A DNA stretch of 6,001 nt from Flammeovirgaceae bacterium. Its GTDB lineage: Bacteria; Bacteroidota; Bacteroidia; Cytophagales; MED-G16. Below are positions 1-6,001 of the stretch, piece after piece. Location: assembly GCA_002697405.1 (NCBI GenBank), contig NZVP01000059.1, positions 1 through 6,001 on the forward strand, in the 5' to 3' direction. Position 1 is the first letter of the stretch; each line of letters begins with the position of its first letter. The translations under genes and the position numbers were made by a program. The notes under the pieces were generated by a model. It was given only the letters and a program-made list of their open reading frames with translations, had not been told where the DNA came from and did no database searches.

Positions 1-74
1 GGCTTGTGGGTTAGCTTGGCCTATACTTGGCGGCTGGGGGCCGTCAGACCCCAGTTCAAATCTGGGCAGGCCCA
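1..74 (+). tRNA. tRNA-Pro (anticodon GGG), first base cut off by the window edge
   Basis: The region folds as a full cloverleaf. The acceptor strand GGCTTG (1-6), plus one G expected just outside the window, pairs with CAGGCCC (67-73), including one G-U pair; the discriminator base is A74. The D loop carries A14, G18-G19 and A21 equivalents (13, 18-19, 23), and its short stem ends in a T-T mismatch. The anticodon stem GGCGG (29-33) pairs with CCGTC (41-45) around the loop CTGGGGG, giving anticodon GGG at 36-38, which reads proline CCC/CCT codons. The variable loop is four bases (46-49). The T arm CCCAG / TTCAAAT / CTGGG (50-66) is canonical. No intron is present, and CCA is not encoded because CTG follows A74, so it must be added after transcription. 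Identity rests on the anticodon plus G35, G36 and the A discriminator. The identity of the missing first base is inferred from pairing. Confidence 0.93.
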
Positions 75-95
75 CTGCCTGGGAAAATTGTAGAC

Positions 96-106
96 TTTAG
101 TAAAAT
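96..106 (+). promoter_or_regulatory. Possible TATA-like promoter element for the surface-protein operon
   Basis: TTTAGTAAAAT is the most AT-rich stretch in the 93-bp spacer between the tRNA and the giant gene. Archaeal TATA boxes lie about 25 bases before the transcription start, so this one would place the start near 125-132 and give a leader of roughly 35-45 bases before the ATG at 168. It departs from the usual archaeal consensus, and no clear BRE purine motif stands out in front of it. The call depends mainly on position. Read-through from the tRNA promoter is an alternative. Confidence 0.25.
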
Positions 107-125
107 GAGTCTCCGTAGGAGACTC
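107..125. repeat. Perfect inverted repeat (8-bp arms, 3-base loop) upstream of the surface-protein gene
   Basis: GAGTCTCC (107-114) and GGAGACTC (118-125) are exact reverse complements around GTA. The dyad lies directly after the AT-rich promoter candidate and 42 bases before the chosen ATG. It could be an operator for a dimeric regulator, covering the expected transcription start, or a hairpin in the 5' leader. It is not followed by a T-run, so it does not look like an archaeal terminator for the tRNA. A hairpin here also makes ATG 105, just at its left edge, a poor start for the giant protein. Confidence 0.6.
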
Positions 126-167
126 GAAGGCAATGTATTGATGGTGGATGAGGCTTTACATGACAAT

Positions 168-3100
168 ATGAGAATCCGCTCATTGATGCTGGCAGCCTTA
201 ATCACCCTCTCCTCATTGTCGGTTGTTATTGCTAATGATACGGTAACAACACAAGATGTTGACCTATCTGGAAACCATACAATGACGGGCAATTATACTG
301 TATCTCATGGTACAACTCTAACGATTAAACCAGGTACTACAATCGATATGCAAGATTATTGGATGAAGGTTGAAGGAACTTTGATTGCAAATAATGCAAC
401 CATTATGTCTTCTATCCAAACTACAGGGCCAGGCTCTCATAATGCAGGAGTTTGGGACGCGCTTACCATCTCTCCCATCGGTACCGCAACACTAGACAAT
501 GTCACAATTTCAAATGCAAAATCTTGTATTATTGTTGATGGTACATTGAACGCTAAGTCACTAACAATTGAAGATTGTCTAATTGGCATTGAAGTTGATG
601 GCTCAGCAGTAATCGATGATGTAAGCATAAGCCATGTAGACCACGATGGTATTCACTCAACAGGAAGTCTGGATATTTCGATGGCGATTATCGACGACGT
701 TTCCGGAGGTATCCATTCAAGCGGGGATCTGATTTTGTCAGATTCTACTTTCAGCAACGCTGGTGTTGGTGTGTCATTAACCGGCGGTACAGCAGACGTT
801 GAACAGCTAGATTTTACAACAGGTGTTGGAAATGCTCTAACGATTTCATCAGGAGTAACTGGTGATGTAGAAGGAATGGAAGGAGAAGCAACCAACGCTG
901 TCATCTCACTTGATTCAACGGGCTTTTCTGTCTCAAACATAAATATGTCTGGGGAGAGATTAGTCAATTCATGGTCTGCTGGCAATTTGTCAATATCTGA
1001 CTCCTCATTCTTTGCAGACAGCCCTGAAACACCAATCGATCTGAGGACGTCAGGAACGGTGACATTGTCCAATATATCTGTCACAGGACAGTTTTCTTCC
1101 GGAATGAATTCTTTTGACGCACCTTGGATTGGAATGGCTTTGGCAGGTAGCGGCGATTACATAGTCTCCTCTTCACACATCCAATCAACAGATTCTGCAC
1201 TCAAAACTTCGGGAACAGGGACATTATCTATCTCAGACTCATTGTTTGAATCCGATAGAATTGGACTTTCCTTTTCGGGCATTTCAGCAACAACACTCGA
1301 CTCCGTGGTAGTAAACATTTCAACTGGTGGAGAGAAAGGAATCGATATTCTTCAAGGTGTTCATACATTCTCTGATTTACACATCAATATGCCATTCAAT
1401 CAGTTTGAATCTGGTAGTACAGGATTAGAAGCTTGGTGGTGTAATATTAACGCTGAAGAGATTTCAGTAAGCGGTTTTGCAAATAGTATGAAAGTTCACG
1501 AATCGATTTTGCAATCCGATGATTTGACACTTGTTGATTCTAGTGAACAGGGGTTGTATAGCAGTTCTTCATCTATCCATTTATCAGATTCATTGGTCAC
1601 CAGAGTATCCGATAATGGCCTTGTTATGGAATCATCAAACGCAGTATTGAGAACCTGGACATCGAGCTTCCACGAAGACGCAGCAATCATAGATTCAGAA
1701 TCTGAAGTCACAGTTTGGTCGTGGACCTCTTCGAGTAACCTAGGATTCGATTCAGAAGGAGATGGATCTCTAAATTACGGGACAAGCCAAAACCTCAATC
1801 TCAATACTACTACCAACAACCGACTTTGGGAGATGGCCATAACTTTTGAGGATTTGACAGGGAATCCTGTTGATGCAGATTGGCAAGTTCTAGGATTTAG
1901 TGGAACTGCAAGTAGTGGAAGTGCAGTCCTACCAGTCAGCGAAAGTGGCTCGCATATTACTGCAACTTACGCTGGCGTTGGCGCCCTCTCTTCTCCAACA
2001 GGAGTGCAAGGAGGTTCACACACAATTCAGGTTCCGATAATGCCTCAAGGAGATTGGAACTTAGGAGCAGGCACGGTTGTAGTTCTTGGCCCAACAGAGG
2101 ACGGCTCTCCACACATGGCAGGCGGTAGCATTACAATTCCATCCAATTCACAATTGATTCTCCAGGATACTAGTTTACAGATTCCCGAATTCGCAACTCT
2201 AACCGTAAACAGCTATGGAGACTTTGAAGGAATAGATTCGCAATTCTATGGAGATGTAATTTCACATTCAGGATTATTTAGTGATTCAATAAATTCCAAT
2301 CTATCCGTAATGGGAGATGTACTTTGGACATCTTGTCAAAGCGACATCATGTTGTATAATTTGCACGTTAGTGGTGATGTACAACTAGATAATTCCTGTA
2401 GAGTCACAATCAATTCAGGAAGCGTTTCACCAAATGTAAGTGTCGGAGTTGGCGCATCACTGGAAATAGTCAACACTCTACATGTATCGGTTGTTGACAA
2501 AGGAGAAGCCGTCCAAGGTGCTACCATTACAATAGATGGTCAGAGCGTAACTACTGATTCTAATGGCGAGGCTAGCAAATCAACAACTTCTCTACTAGTT
2601 GACTCGACTGGGACAGTAACCACTGGGTTAATGCAAGTCGAGATGCAATGGGGGCAGATTTCTGATTTGATGGCTTGGGATACATCTGGTTCAATGGAGC
2701 ACACATTCATTGCATCAACAATTGAAGCAGGATCTCTAAGCGATTGGCTAATTCTAGAAAAATTGTGGAGCCCTTACCATTTGTCTGGCGATCTAGTTGT
2801 GCCTCAAGGCTATACAATGACAATCAACGATGGCGCACATTTGCGAATTGCAGACCAAGTAACAATTACAGTTGAAGGCACATTTTCCTCTGGCGTTTCT
2901 ACAATTTCTTCAATGGGTGGCGGTGCTAGATGGGGCGGATTGGTAGTTGGCGATAATGCCGAAACCGCTGTACAGATACTGGGAACCAGTTTGGTCGAAG
3001 GCTCACCATTAATGACATTTAACGGCGATGCTGATGTAATATTCAGCTATGCAACATTAGCACGTTCAAGTAGCGCAGAACCACTAATCAGGACAACAAA

Positions 3101-4739
3101 TTCCGCGCAAGGAACTCTGCACCTAGTATCTACAACTTTCACGGATTCTGCATCACATTGCTTTGAGTCTCAAGGGTCAGTTTCAATCACAATAGAAAAC
3201 GTAGAGATGCAGAATTGCCAATCAGACGCGATTTGGGCCCAAGGAGTAAATCTAGAGATTGACGGTCTAACAGTTACGGAACCAGTTAGTTTAGGGGCAG
3301 TCGAAGGACACTTGTCGAACTTTGACGGAGCAGGTTTAATCGTGAACAATCTAGATGGTTTCGAAATGAATAATCTGGATATCACTTCACTGAGCGGTAC
3401 TGATAATCGAGAGATAATTATCGATGTAGCCAATATTGACGGCGCACCAGCAATTGATTTAGACAACTCAGCAGGCAGTTTGTCTAACCTGGATATCGAT
3501 TGCGGAGGCAGCGGGACTGCCATAACTGCTCACCACGGTAGATCATCTGCATCACTGACAGTTTCTGATTCTGTTATCGCTTCCTGTACTAAGGGAGTTG
3601 ATTTGCACACCGATGGAGAATCGGCTCCAATGATTCTAATGAATGTAAACATCGACTCAATGATTGCAATTGCAAGTGATGGCGCAGGAGTTACAGTACA
3701 CGATGGAATACTAAACGGAACAGTCGACATCGATTCTGCGATCGCCAATCTCTATGATGTATTGCCAACATCAGAGTCTACATCATTTGGTGAAATCAGA
3801 ATTTGGGCAACTCATGTTTTCGATGTAAGACTCTCTGGAAATTCTCAGGAAGCAGACATTGTCTTTGAAGTCAGTGATTATTGGACCGGCGATGCGCAAG
3901 GCAGTAGCGTACAGGTTTCTTTGCCAGCAAAGATTGTAGATGATACGGGCGAGAGAGAATTTTCTACCGTTAGAGTAGTTGCTTCAGCAAATGGTTTACC
4001 AGATACAGACACGAACCTAACTTTCGGAATTGGTGAAGAAGAGGTTATTCAAATCAACATGATTGGTAATCAGGCACCTAATGTAGAGATAATAATTCCA
4101 GATGATGGATTTAGAGTAATGGAAAGCCTACCGATTGAGATTAGAGCGGTAATCAGTGATGATTTAGACTCAAATGCAGAATTACAAATCGTATGGAGCG
4201 TAGTAGTTGGTCAAACTGAAATGATGCAACTTTCAGGTGAATGGAATAACATAACAGATTTACCAGCAGGATTCTATGTCTTGTCACTAGATGTCACCGA
4301 TACACAAGGAAAAACATCTAGTGATTCACTGAGCTTTGAAATCACTCTGCTAGATTCAGATGAAGATTGGAGTATAACTTGCAACTCGGAGACTTGGTTC
4401 GATAAAGAAGAGAACTTGTATTGTGGACCAGACATCTATGATACTGATGATGATAATGATGGCTCATTAGATGTTCGAGATGCATGGCCTAACGATCCAT
4501 GTGCTAGTATTGATACAGATAGTGATGGCCAGCCCGATGATTTGCATTGTCCTTTGGGAGTAACCACCTGGCTAACTGTAGACCCAGATGACGACGGAGA
4601 CGGGATTCCAGACATTTCAGAAGGAGCAGATTCAGGCGAAGGTTCAGAGAGTAGTTCTGTTGGAACTGTGATATTTGTTCTAATATTCCTTGGAGCAGCA
4701 GCTTACATGTTGATGCGCAGGAAGCAGGGCGTGGAGTGA
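168..4739 (+). CDS. Giant exported beta-helix surface protein with calcium-binding tail and C-terminal membrane anchor
   Basis: The product is 1523 residues. ATG 168 was chosen because it begins a classic signal peptide: basic MRIRS, hydrophobic residues 6-21, and a likely cut after VIA at 22. The frame stays open back to TTG 27, but that lies inside the tRNA; ATG 141 remains possible. Next come right-handed parallel beta-helix turns (about 25-545), an Ig-like module (552-628), more solenoid (628-770), a carboxypeptidase-regulatory-like module (about 770-835), a further helix block (about 870-1205), and two Ig/PKD-like modules (1207-1300, 1301-1395). The acidic tail has DTDDDNDG (1425-1432), DTDSDG (1449-1454) and DPDDDGDG (1472-1479), resembling thrombospondin type 3 calcium sites. 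A single transmembrane helix (about 1498-1516) is followed by RRKQGVE, so the bulk should lie outside the cell. Asp and Ser are abundant, Lys and Arg scarce, and over ten N-X-S/T sequons could carry archaeal N-glycans. Such folds serve in adhesion, polysaccharide binding or as structural surface proteins. I see no convincing catalytic site, and the exact role is unknown. Confidence 0.88.
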   Translation: MRIRSLMLAALITLSSLSVVIANDTVTTQDVDLSGNHTMTGNYTVSHGTTLTIKPGTTIDMQDYWMKVEGTLIANNATIMSSIQTTGPGSHNAGVWDALTISPIGTATLDNVTISNAKSCIIVDGTLNAKSLTIEDCLIGIEVDGSAVIDDVSISHVDHDGIHSTGSLDISMAIIDDVSGGIHSSGDLILSDSTFSNAGVGVSLTGGTADVEQLDFTTGVGNALTISSGVTGDVEGMEGEATNAVISLDSTGFSVSNINMSGERLVNSWSAGNLSISDSSFFADSPETPIDLRTSGTVTLSNISVTGQFSSGMNSFDAPWIGMALAGSGDYIVSSSHIQSTDSALKTSGTGTLSISDSLFESDRIGLSFSGISATTLDSVVVNISTGGEKGIDILQGVHTFSDLHINMPFNQFESGSTGLEAWWCNINAEEISVSGFANSMKVHESILQSDDLTLVDSSEQGLYSSSSSIHLSDSLVTRVSDNGLVMESSNAVLRTWTSSFHEDAAIIDSESEVTVWSWTSSSNLGFDSEGDGSLNYGTSQNLNLNTTTNNRLWEMAITFEDLTGNPVDADWQVLGFSGTASSGSAVLPVSESGSHITATYAGVGALSSPTGVQGGSHTIQVPIMPQGDWNLGAGTVVVLGPTEDGSPHMAGGSITIPSNSQLILQDTSLQIPEFATLTVNSYGDFEGIDSQFYGDVISHSGLFSDSINSNLSVMGDVLWTSCQSDIMLYNLHVSGDVQLDNSCRVTINSGSVSPNVSVGVGASLEIVNTLHVSVVDKGEAVQGATITIDGQSVTTDSNGEASKSTTSLLVDSTGTVTTGLMQVEMQWGQISDLMAWDTSGSMEHTFIASTIEAGSLSDWLILEKLWSPYHLSGDLVVPQGYTMTINDGAHLRIADQVTITVEGTFSSGVSTISSMGGGARWGGLVVGDNAETAVQILGTSLVEGSPLMTFNGDADVIFSYATLARSSSAEPLIRTTNSAQGTLHLVSTTFTDSASHCFESQGSVSITIENVEMQNCQSDAIWAQGVNLEIDGLTVTEPVSLGAVEGHLSNFDGAGLIVNNLDGFEMNNLDITSLSGTDNREIIIDVANIDGAPAIDLDNSAGSLSNLDIDCGGSGTAITAHHGRSSASLTVSDSVIASCTKGVDLHTDGESAPMILMNVNIDSMIAIASDGAGVTVHDGILNGTVDIDSAIANLYDVLPTSESTSFGEIRIWATHVFDVRLSGNSQEADIVFEVSDYWTGDAQGSSVQVSLPAKIVDDTGEREFSTVRVVASANGLPDTDTNLTFGIGEEEVIQINMIGNQAPNVEIIIPDDGFRVMESLPIEIRAVISDDLDSNAELQIVWSVVVGQTEMMQLSGEWNNITDLPAGFYVLSLDVTDTQGKTSSDSLSFEITLLDSDEDWSITCNSETWFDKEENLYCGPDIYDTDDDNDGSLDVRDAWPNDPCASIDTDSDGQPDDLHCPLGVTTWLTVDPDDDGDGIPDISEGADSGEGSESSSVGTVIFVLIFLGAAAYMLMRRKQGVE

Positions 4740-5278
4740 TGGCAGAAGTTACCAGCGCATTACCTGATCCAGAGACAATGGCTCAGTTTTGTGTTGCAGT
4801 TTTAGCAATCATTGTTGCTTGGGATGCTTGGTGGCTAGGCCGTCAACGAATAGACATCCCAAAACTTGGCGAACTATCTAACGGCGGATATGCTTGGGAA
4901 TCTAATCAATCTCAGGAAGTGTCGCGCCAATGGGCTAATCTGTTGACCATGGGGGCAATGATGGTGCTCCCATGGATGTTGGCAGAACTCTCCAATACGC
5001 CAATAATTTGGGTTTGGATTTGGGATATATTACTAGCAATTCACTTGGTATCTCTACTGATTCCTAAGAGATATGCAGTCACAAATACACATCTTTTTGC
5101 TGATGGCCAGAGATATGAGTGGAATAGATTGAACTTGGCTAAGAAGCAGCCAAAGAAGAGAATAATGTTGTTGCGCAAGGGGTGGGGCCCTTTCGGACCC
5201 CTACCCCTTGGCGGCGACAGAAATGCGCTTGACAAAGCGGCAAATCTGATAGTCACAATTCTTCAAGAAGAAGAGTGA
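4739..5278 (+). CDS. Small membrane protein with three predicted helices and a basic cytoplasmic C-terminal domain
   Basis: ATG 4739 gives 179 residues and overlaps the last base of the giant gene's TGA (TGATG). GTG 4736 would add one residue with a 4-base overlap. Either way, translation is probably coupled to the upstream gene by termination and re-initiation, since the only purine-rich motif, GGAG, directly abuts the start. Hydrophobic segments lie at about 14-33, 65-84 and 88-108. The rest (111-179) is soluble and basic, with RYAVTNTHLF then a Gly/Pro-rich turn (GWGPFGPLPLGG, 148-159) and a final amphipathic helix. The pattern of a strand opening with YAVTN, a Trp at 128 and a closing helix recalls bacterial PH-like membrane domains (bPH2 or DUF5673 type), but this is a resemblance by eye, not a firm family match. 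Its job is unknown. Context suggests a partner in export, anchoring or stability of the giant surface protein. Confidence 0.82.
   Translation: MAEVTSALPDPETMAQFCVAVLAIIVAWDAWWLGRQRIDIPKLGELSNGGYAWESNQSQEVSRQWANLLTMGAMMVLPWMLAELSNTPIIWVWIWDILLAIHLVSLLIPKRYAVTNTHLFADGQRYEWNRLNLAKKQPKKRIMLLRKGWGPFGPLPLGGDRNALDKAANLIVTILQEEE
5177..5209 (+). other. GC-rich 11-bp hairpin inside the small membrane-protein gene
   Basis: AAGGGGTGGGG (5177-5187) pairs with CCCCTACCCCTT (right arm 5199-5209) through eleven consecutive pairs, one of them G-U, around an 11-base loop. It encodes the Gly/Pro-rich segment KGWGPFGPLPL, so the protein sequence alone could produce it. Its GC content is far above that of the surrounding gene. 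It begins about 100 bases before the stop codon. Because the two convergent genes leave no space for terminators, it could shape the 3' end of either transcript, though it lacks an adjacent T-run. Confidence 0.5.
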
Positions 5279-5280
5279 TT

Positions 5281-6001
5281 TCATTCCTCAGATGAGGAAG
5301 CTTTTGTGTCCATGGTTGCTGCATACCAAACCATCATACCGAAAGCAGTCTTGTTGACTACGTCAGCGATGTTGTATAGTACGTTCAACCCATCAGTATT
5401 GTCATACTGCTGGCCGAGGATAAAGCCAATTGGATAGATTGCCCAACCAACTGTTAGAATCATTGCCATCGCTTTGAAAGCAAATTGTGTACCTTCGCTT
5501 GCTTTGCCGACACTTTCTTTCGCTTCTCCTTTCCATATCTCATACATGATGTAGACCCATGCTGCACATCCTAGAATGAACAATGGCCAAACCATACCTT
5601 CACTTATCCAACTGATGTTTGCTTCAGATTCTGCAAGGAACCCTGTTACTAACATGATAATTGAAGCTGCGAACAATCTCCAGAATAGAGCTGCTGTTGC
5701 TACACCTACTGCTGCTAAAATCAGATAAAACTCTGAAACTTGCAGAGGAACGGTGATCAACCAATCTACATACCTCAACACCAGAGGTGATTCTGAAGTT
5801 ACAGACCAGTGTTCACGCATGTAAGTGTAATGGTACCATGCGACACCTGTGACAAGTGCAGCAACGGTCATGGATGTTTTCCACTTTGCGTCTACGTTGT
5901 TTCTCTCAAGAACGAAGAACACTGTAGATGCAAGCATCATAGCGGTTGCAAGCCAGAAAGATACAGCTACCATGTCGGTCGGATCTAATGCTGCATCCAC
6001 C
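5281..6001 (-). CDS. Proteorhodopsin, blue-type light-driven proton pump (N-terminus cut by window edge)
   Basis: This is a seven-helix retinal protein that should pump protons out of the cell in light. The 239 visible residues align by eye with bacterial proteorhodopsin from just after its signal sequence; about 18 residues are missing beyond the edge. The GTG at 6000-5998 is most likely an internal Val. Counting that Val as 1, the key residues are H57 (equivalent to H75), R76 (R94), proton acceptor D79 (D97), T83 (T101), tuning residue Q87 (L105 in the green form), proton donor E90 (E108), D213 (D227) and the retinal-binding Lys K217 (K231). The D-T-E set is that of outward proton pumps. 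Gln at the tuning site predicts blue absorption, near 490 nm in studied relatives. Helices lie at about 11-32, 41-60, 72-98, 101-122, 136-157, 171-197 and 204-230. The tail is short and acidic (SSSEE). It converges with the small membrane-protein gene, 2 bp apart. Its promoter and any retinal synthesis genes are outside the window. Confidence 0.96.
   Translation of the reverse strand, partial: VDAALDPTDMVAVSFWLATAMMLASTVFFVLERNNVDAKWKTSMTVAALVTGVAWYHYTYMREHWSVTSESPLVLRYVDWLITVPLQVSEFYLILAAVGVATAALFWRLFAASIIMLVTGFLAESEANISWISEGMVWPLFILGCAAWVYIMYEIWKGEAKESVGKASEGTQFAFKAMAMILTVGWAIYPIGFILGQQYDNTDGLNVLYNIADVVNKTAFGMMVWYAATMDTKASSSEE

Noticed and set aside
50..74. The tRNA-Pro 3' end as an integration site for a mobile element
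   Set aside because: I found no second copy of the T-arm sequence in the window, and no integrase, transposase or other mobile gene.
27..167. N-terminal extension of the giant protein from TTG 27, ATG 105 or ATG 141
   Set aside because: TTG 27 lies inside the tRNA, and ATG 105 abuts the inverted repeat; both would put a long non-signal segment before the hydrophobic region. ATG 141 adds an acidic stretch (MVDEALHDN) before the signal peptide. ATG 168 gives a normal signal peptide, though 141 is not excluded.
653..1084. 143-residue open frame on the minus strand, with several shorter ones (such as 56-292, 1496-1711, 3170-3523 and 3530-3748)
   Set aside because: They lie wholly or largely antisense to the giant gene, have no recognisable domain, and are rich in Ser, Thr, Pro and Ile as expected from the reverse complement of its Asp/Ser/Asn-rich codons.
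168..4739. Tandem DNA repeats within the giant gene
   Set aside because: The repetition is at protein level (SDS-F turns and VEGT entry segments); the nucleotide copies are diverged and irregularly spaced, so no tandem array can be annotated.
5041..5256. 71-residue open frame on the minus strand opposite the small membrane-protein gene
   Set aside because: It is fully antisense to a coupled gene with clear membrane segments, and shows no domain or start signal of its own.
5259..5269. Short dyad TTCTTCAAGAA near the end of the small membrane-protein gene as a terminator
   Set aside because: Its arms are only 4-5 bp, it lies in coding sequence, and there is no T-run after it on either strand.
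5998..6000. GTG as the true start of the rhodopsin
   Set aside because: Proteorhodopsins have about 18 more residues before this point, including a signal-like segment, and the frame is open to the edge, so this is probably an internal Val codon.

Overview
The window looks like a piece of genome from a planktonic marine archaeon, most probably Marine Group II Euryarchaeota (Candidatus Poseidoniales) or a close relative. The reasons are an archaeal-type proline tRNA without an encoded CCA tail, a proteorhodopsin, and a giant secreted beta-helix surface protein with acidic calcium-binding repeats and a C-terminal membrane anchor. Base composition is moderate, and no mobile element, CRISPR array or defence gene is visible. 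The lineage is an inference from gene content; no marker gene here proves it.

Layout from left to right: (1) positions 1-74 hold tRNA-Pro(GGG), lacking only its first base at the window edge. (2) Positions 75-167 are a 93-bp spacer with a weak AT-rich promoter candidate and a perfect 8-3-8 inverted repeat. (3) Positions 168-4739 encode a 1523-residue exported protein: signal peptide, several right-handed beta-helix blocks separated by Ig-like modules, an Asp-rich calcium-binding tail and one C-terminal transmembrane anchor. (4) Positions 4739-5278 encode a small three-helix membrane protein, overlapping the giant gene by one base and so probably cotranscribed and translationally coupled. (5) Positions 5281-6001, on the minus strand, hold a proteorhodopsin whose N-terminus runs off the right edge. 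Its stop codon lies 2 bp from the stop of the preceding gene.

The two plus-strand genes probably form one cell-surface operon. The convergent rhodopsin is a separate light-driven proton pump with proton-pumping residues and a Gln at the spectral tuning site, which predicts blue absorption. No direct functional link between the surface operon and the rhodopsin can be seen beyond the tight tail-to-tail junction.

The least expected observations are cysteines that occur in pairs about one beta-helix turn apart, an 11-bp GC-rich hairpin inside the small membrane-protein gene, the dyad in front of the giant gene, and the almost absent space between convergent genes. No complete new system is evident. 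The least explained unit is the giant surface protein together with its coupled membrane partner.
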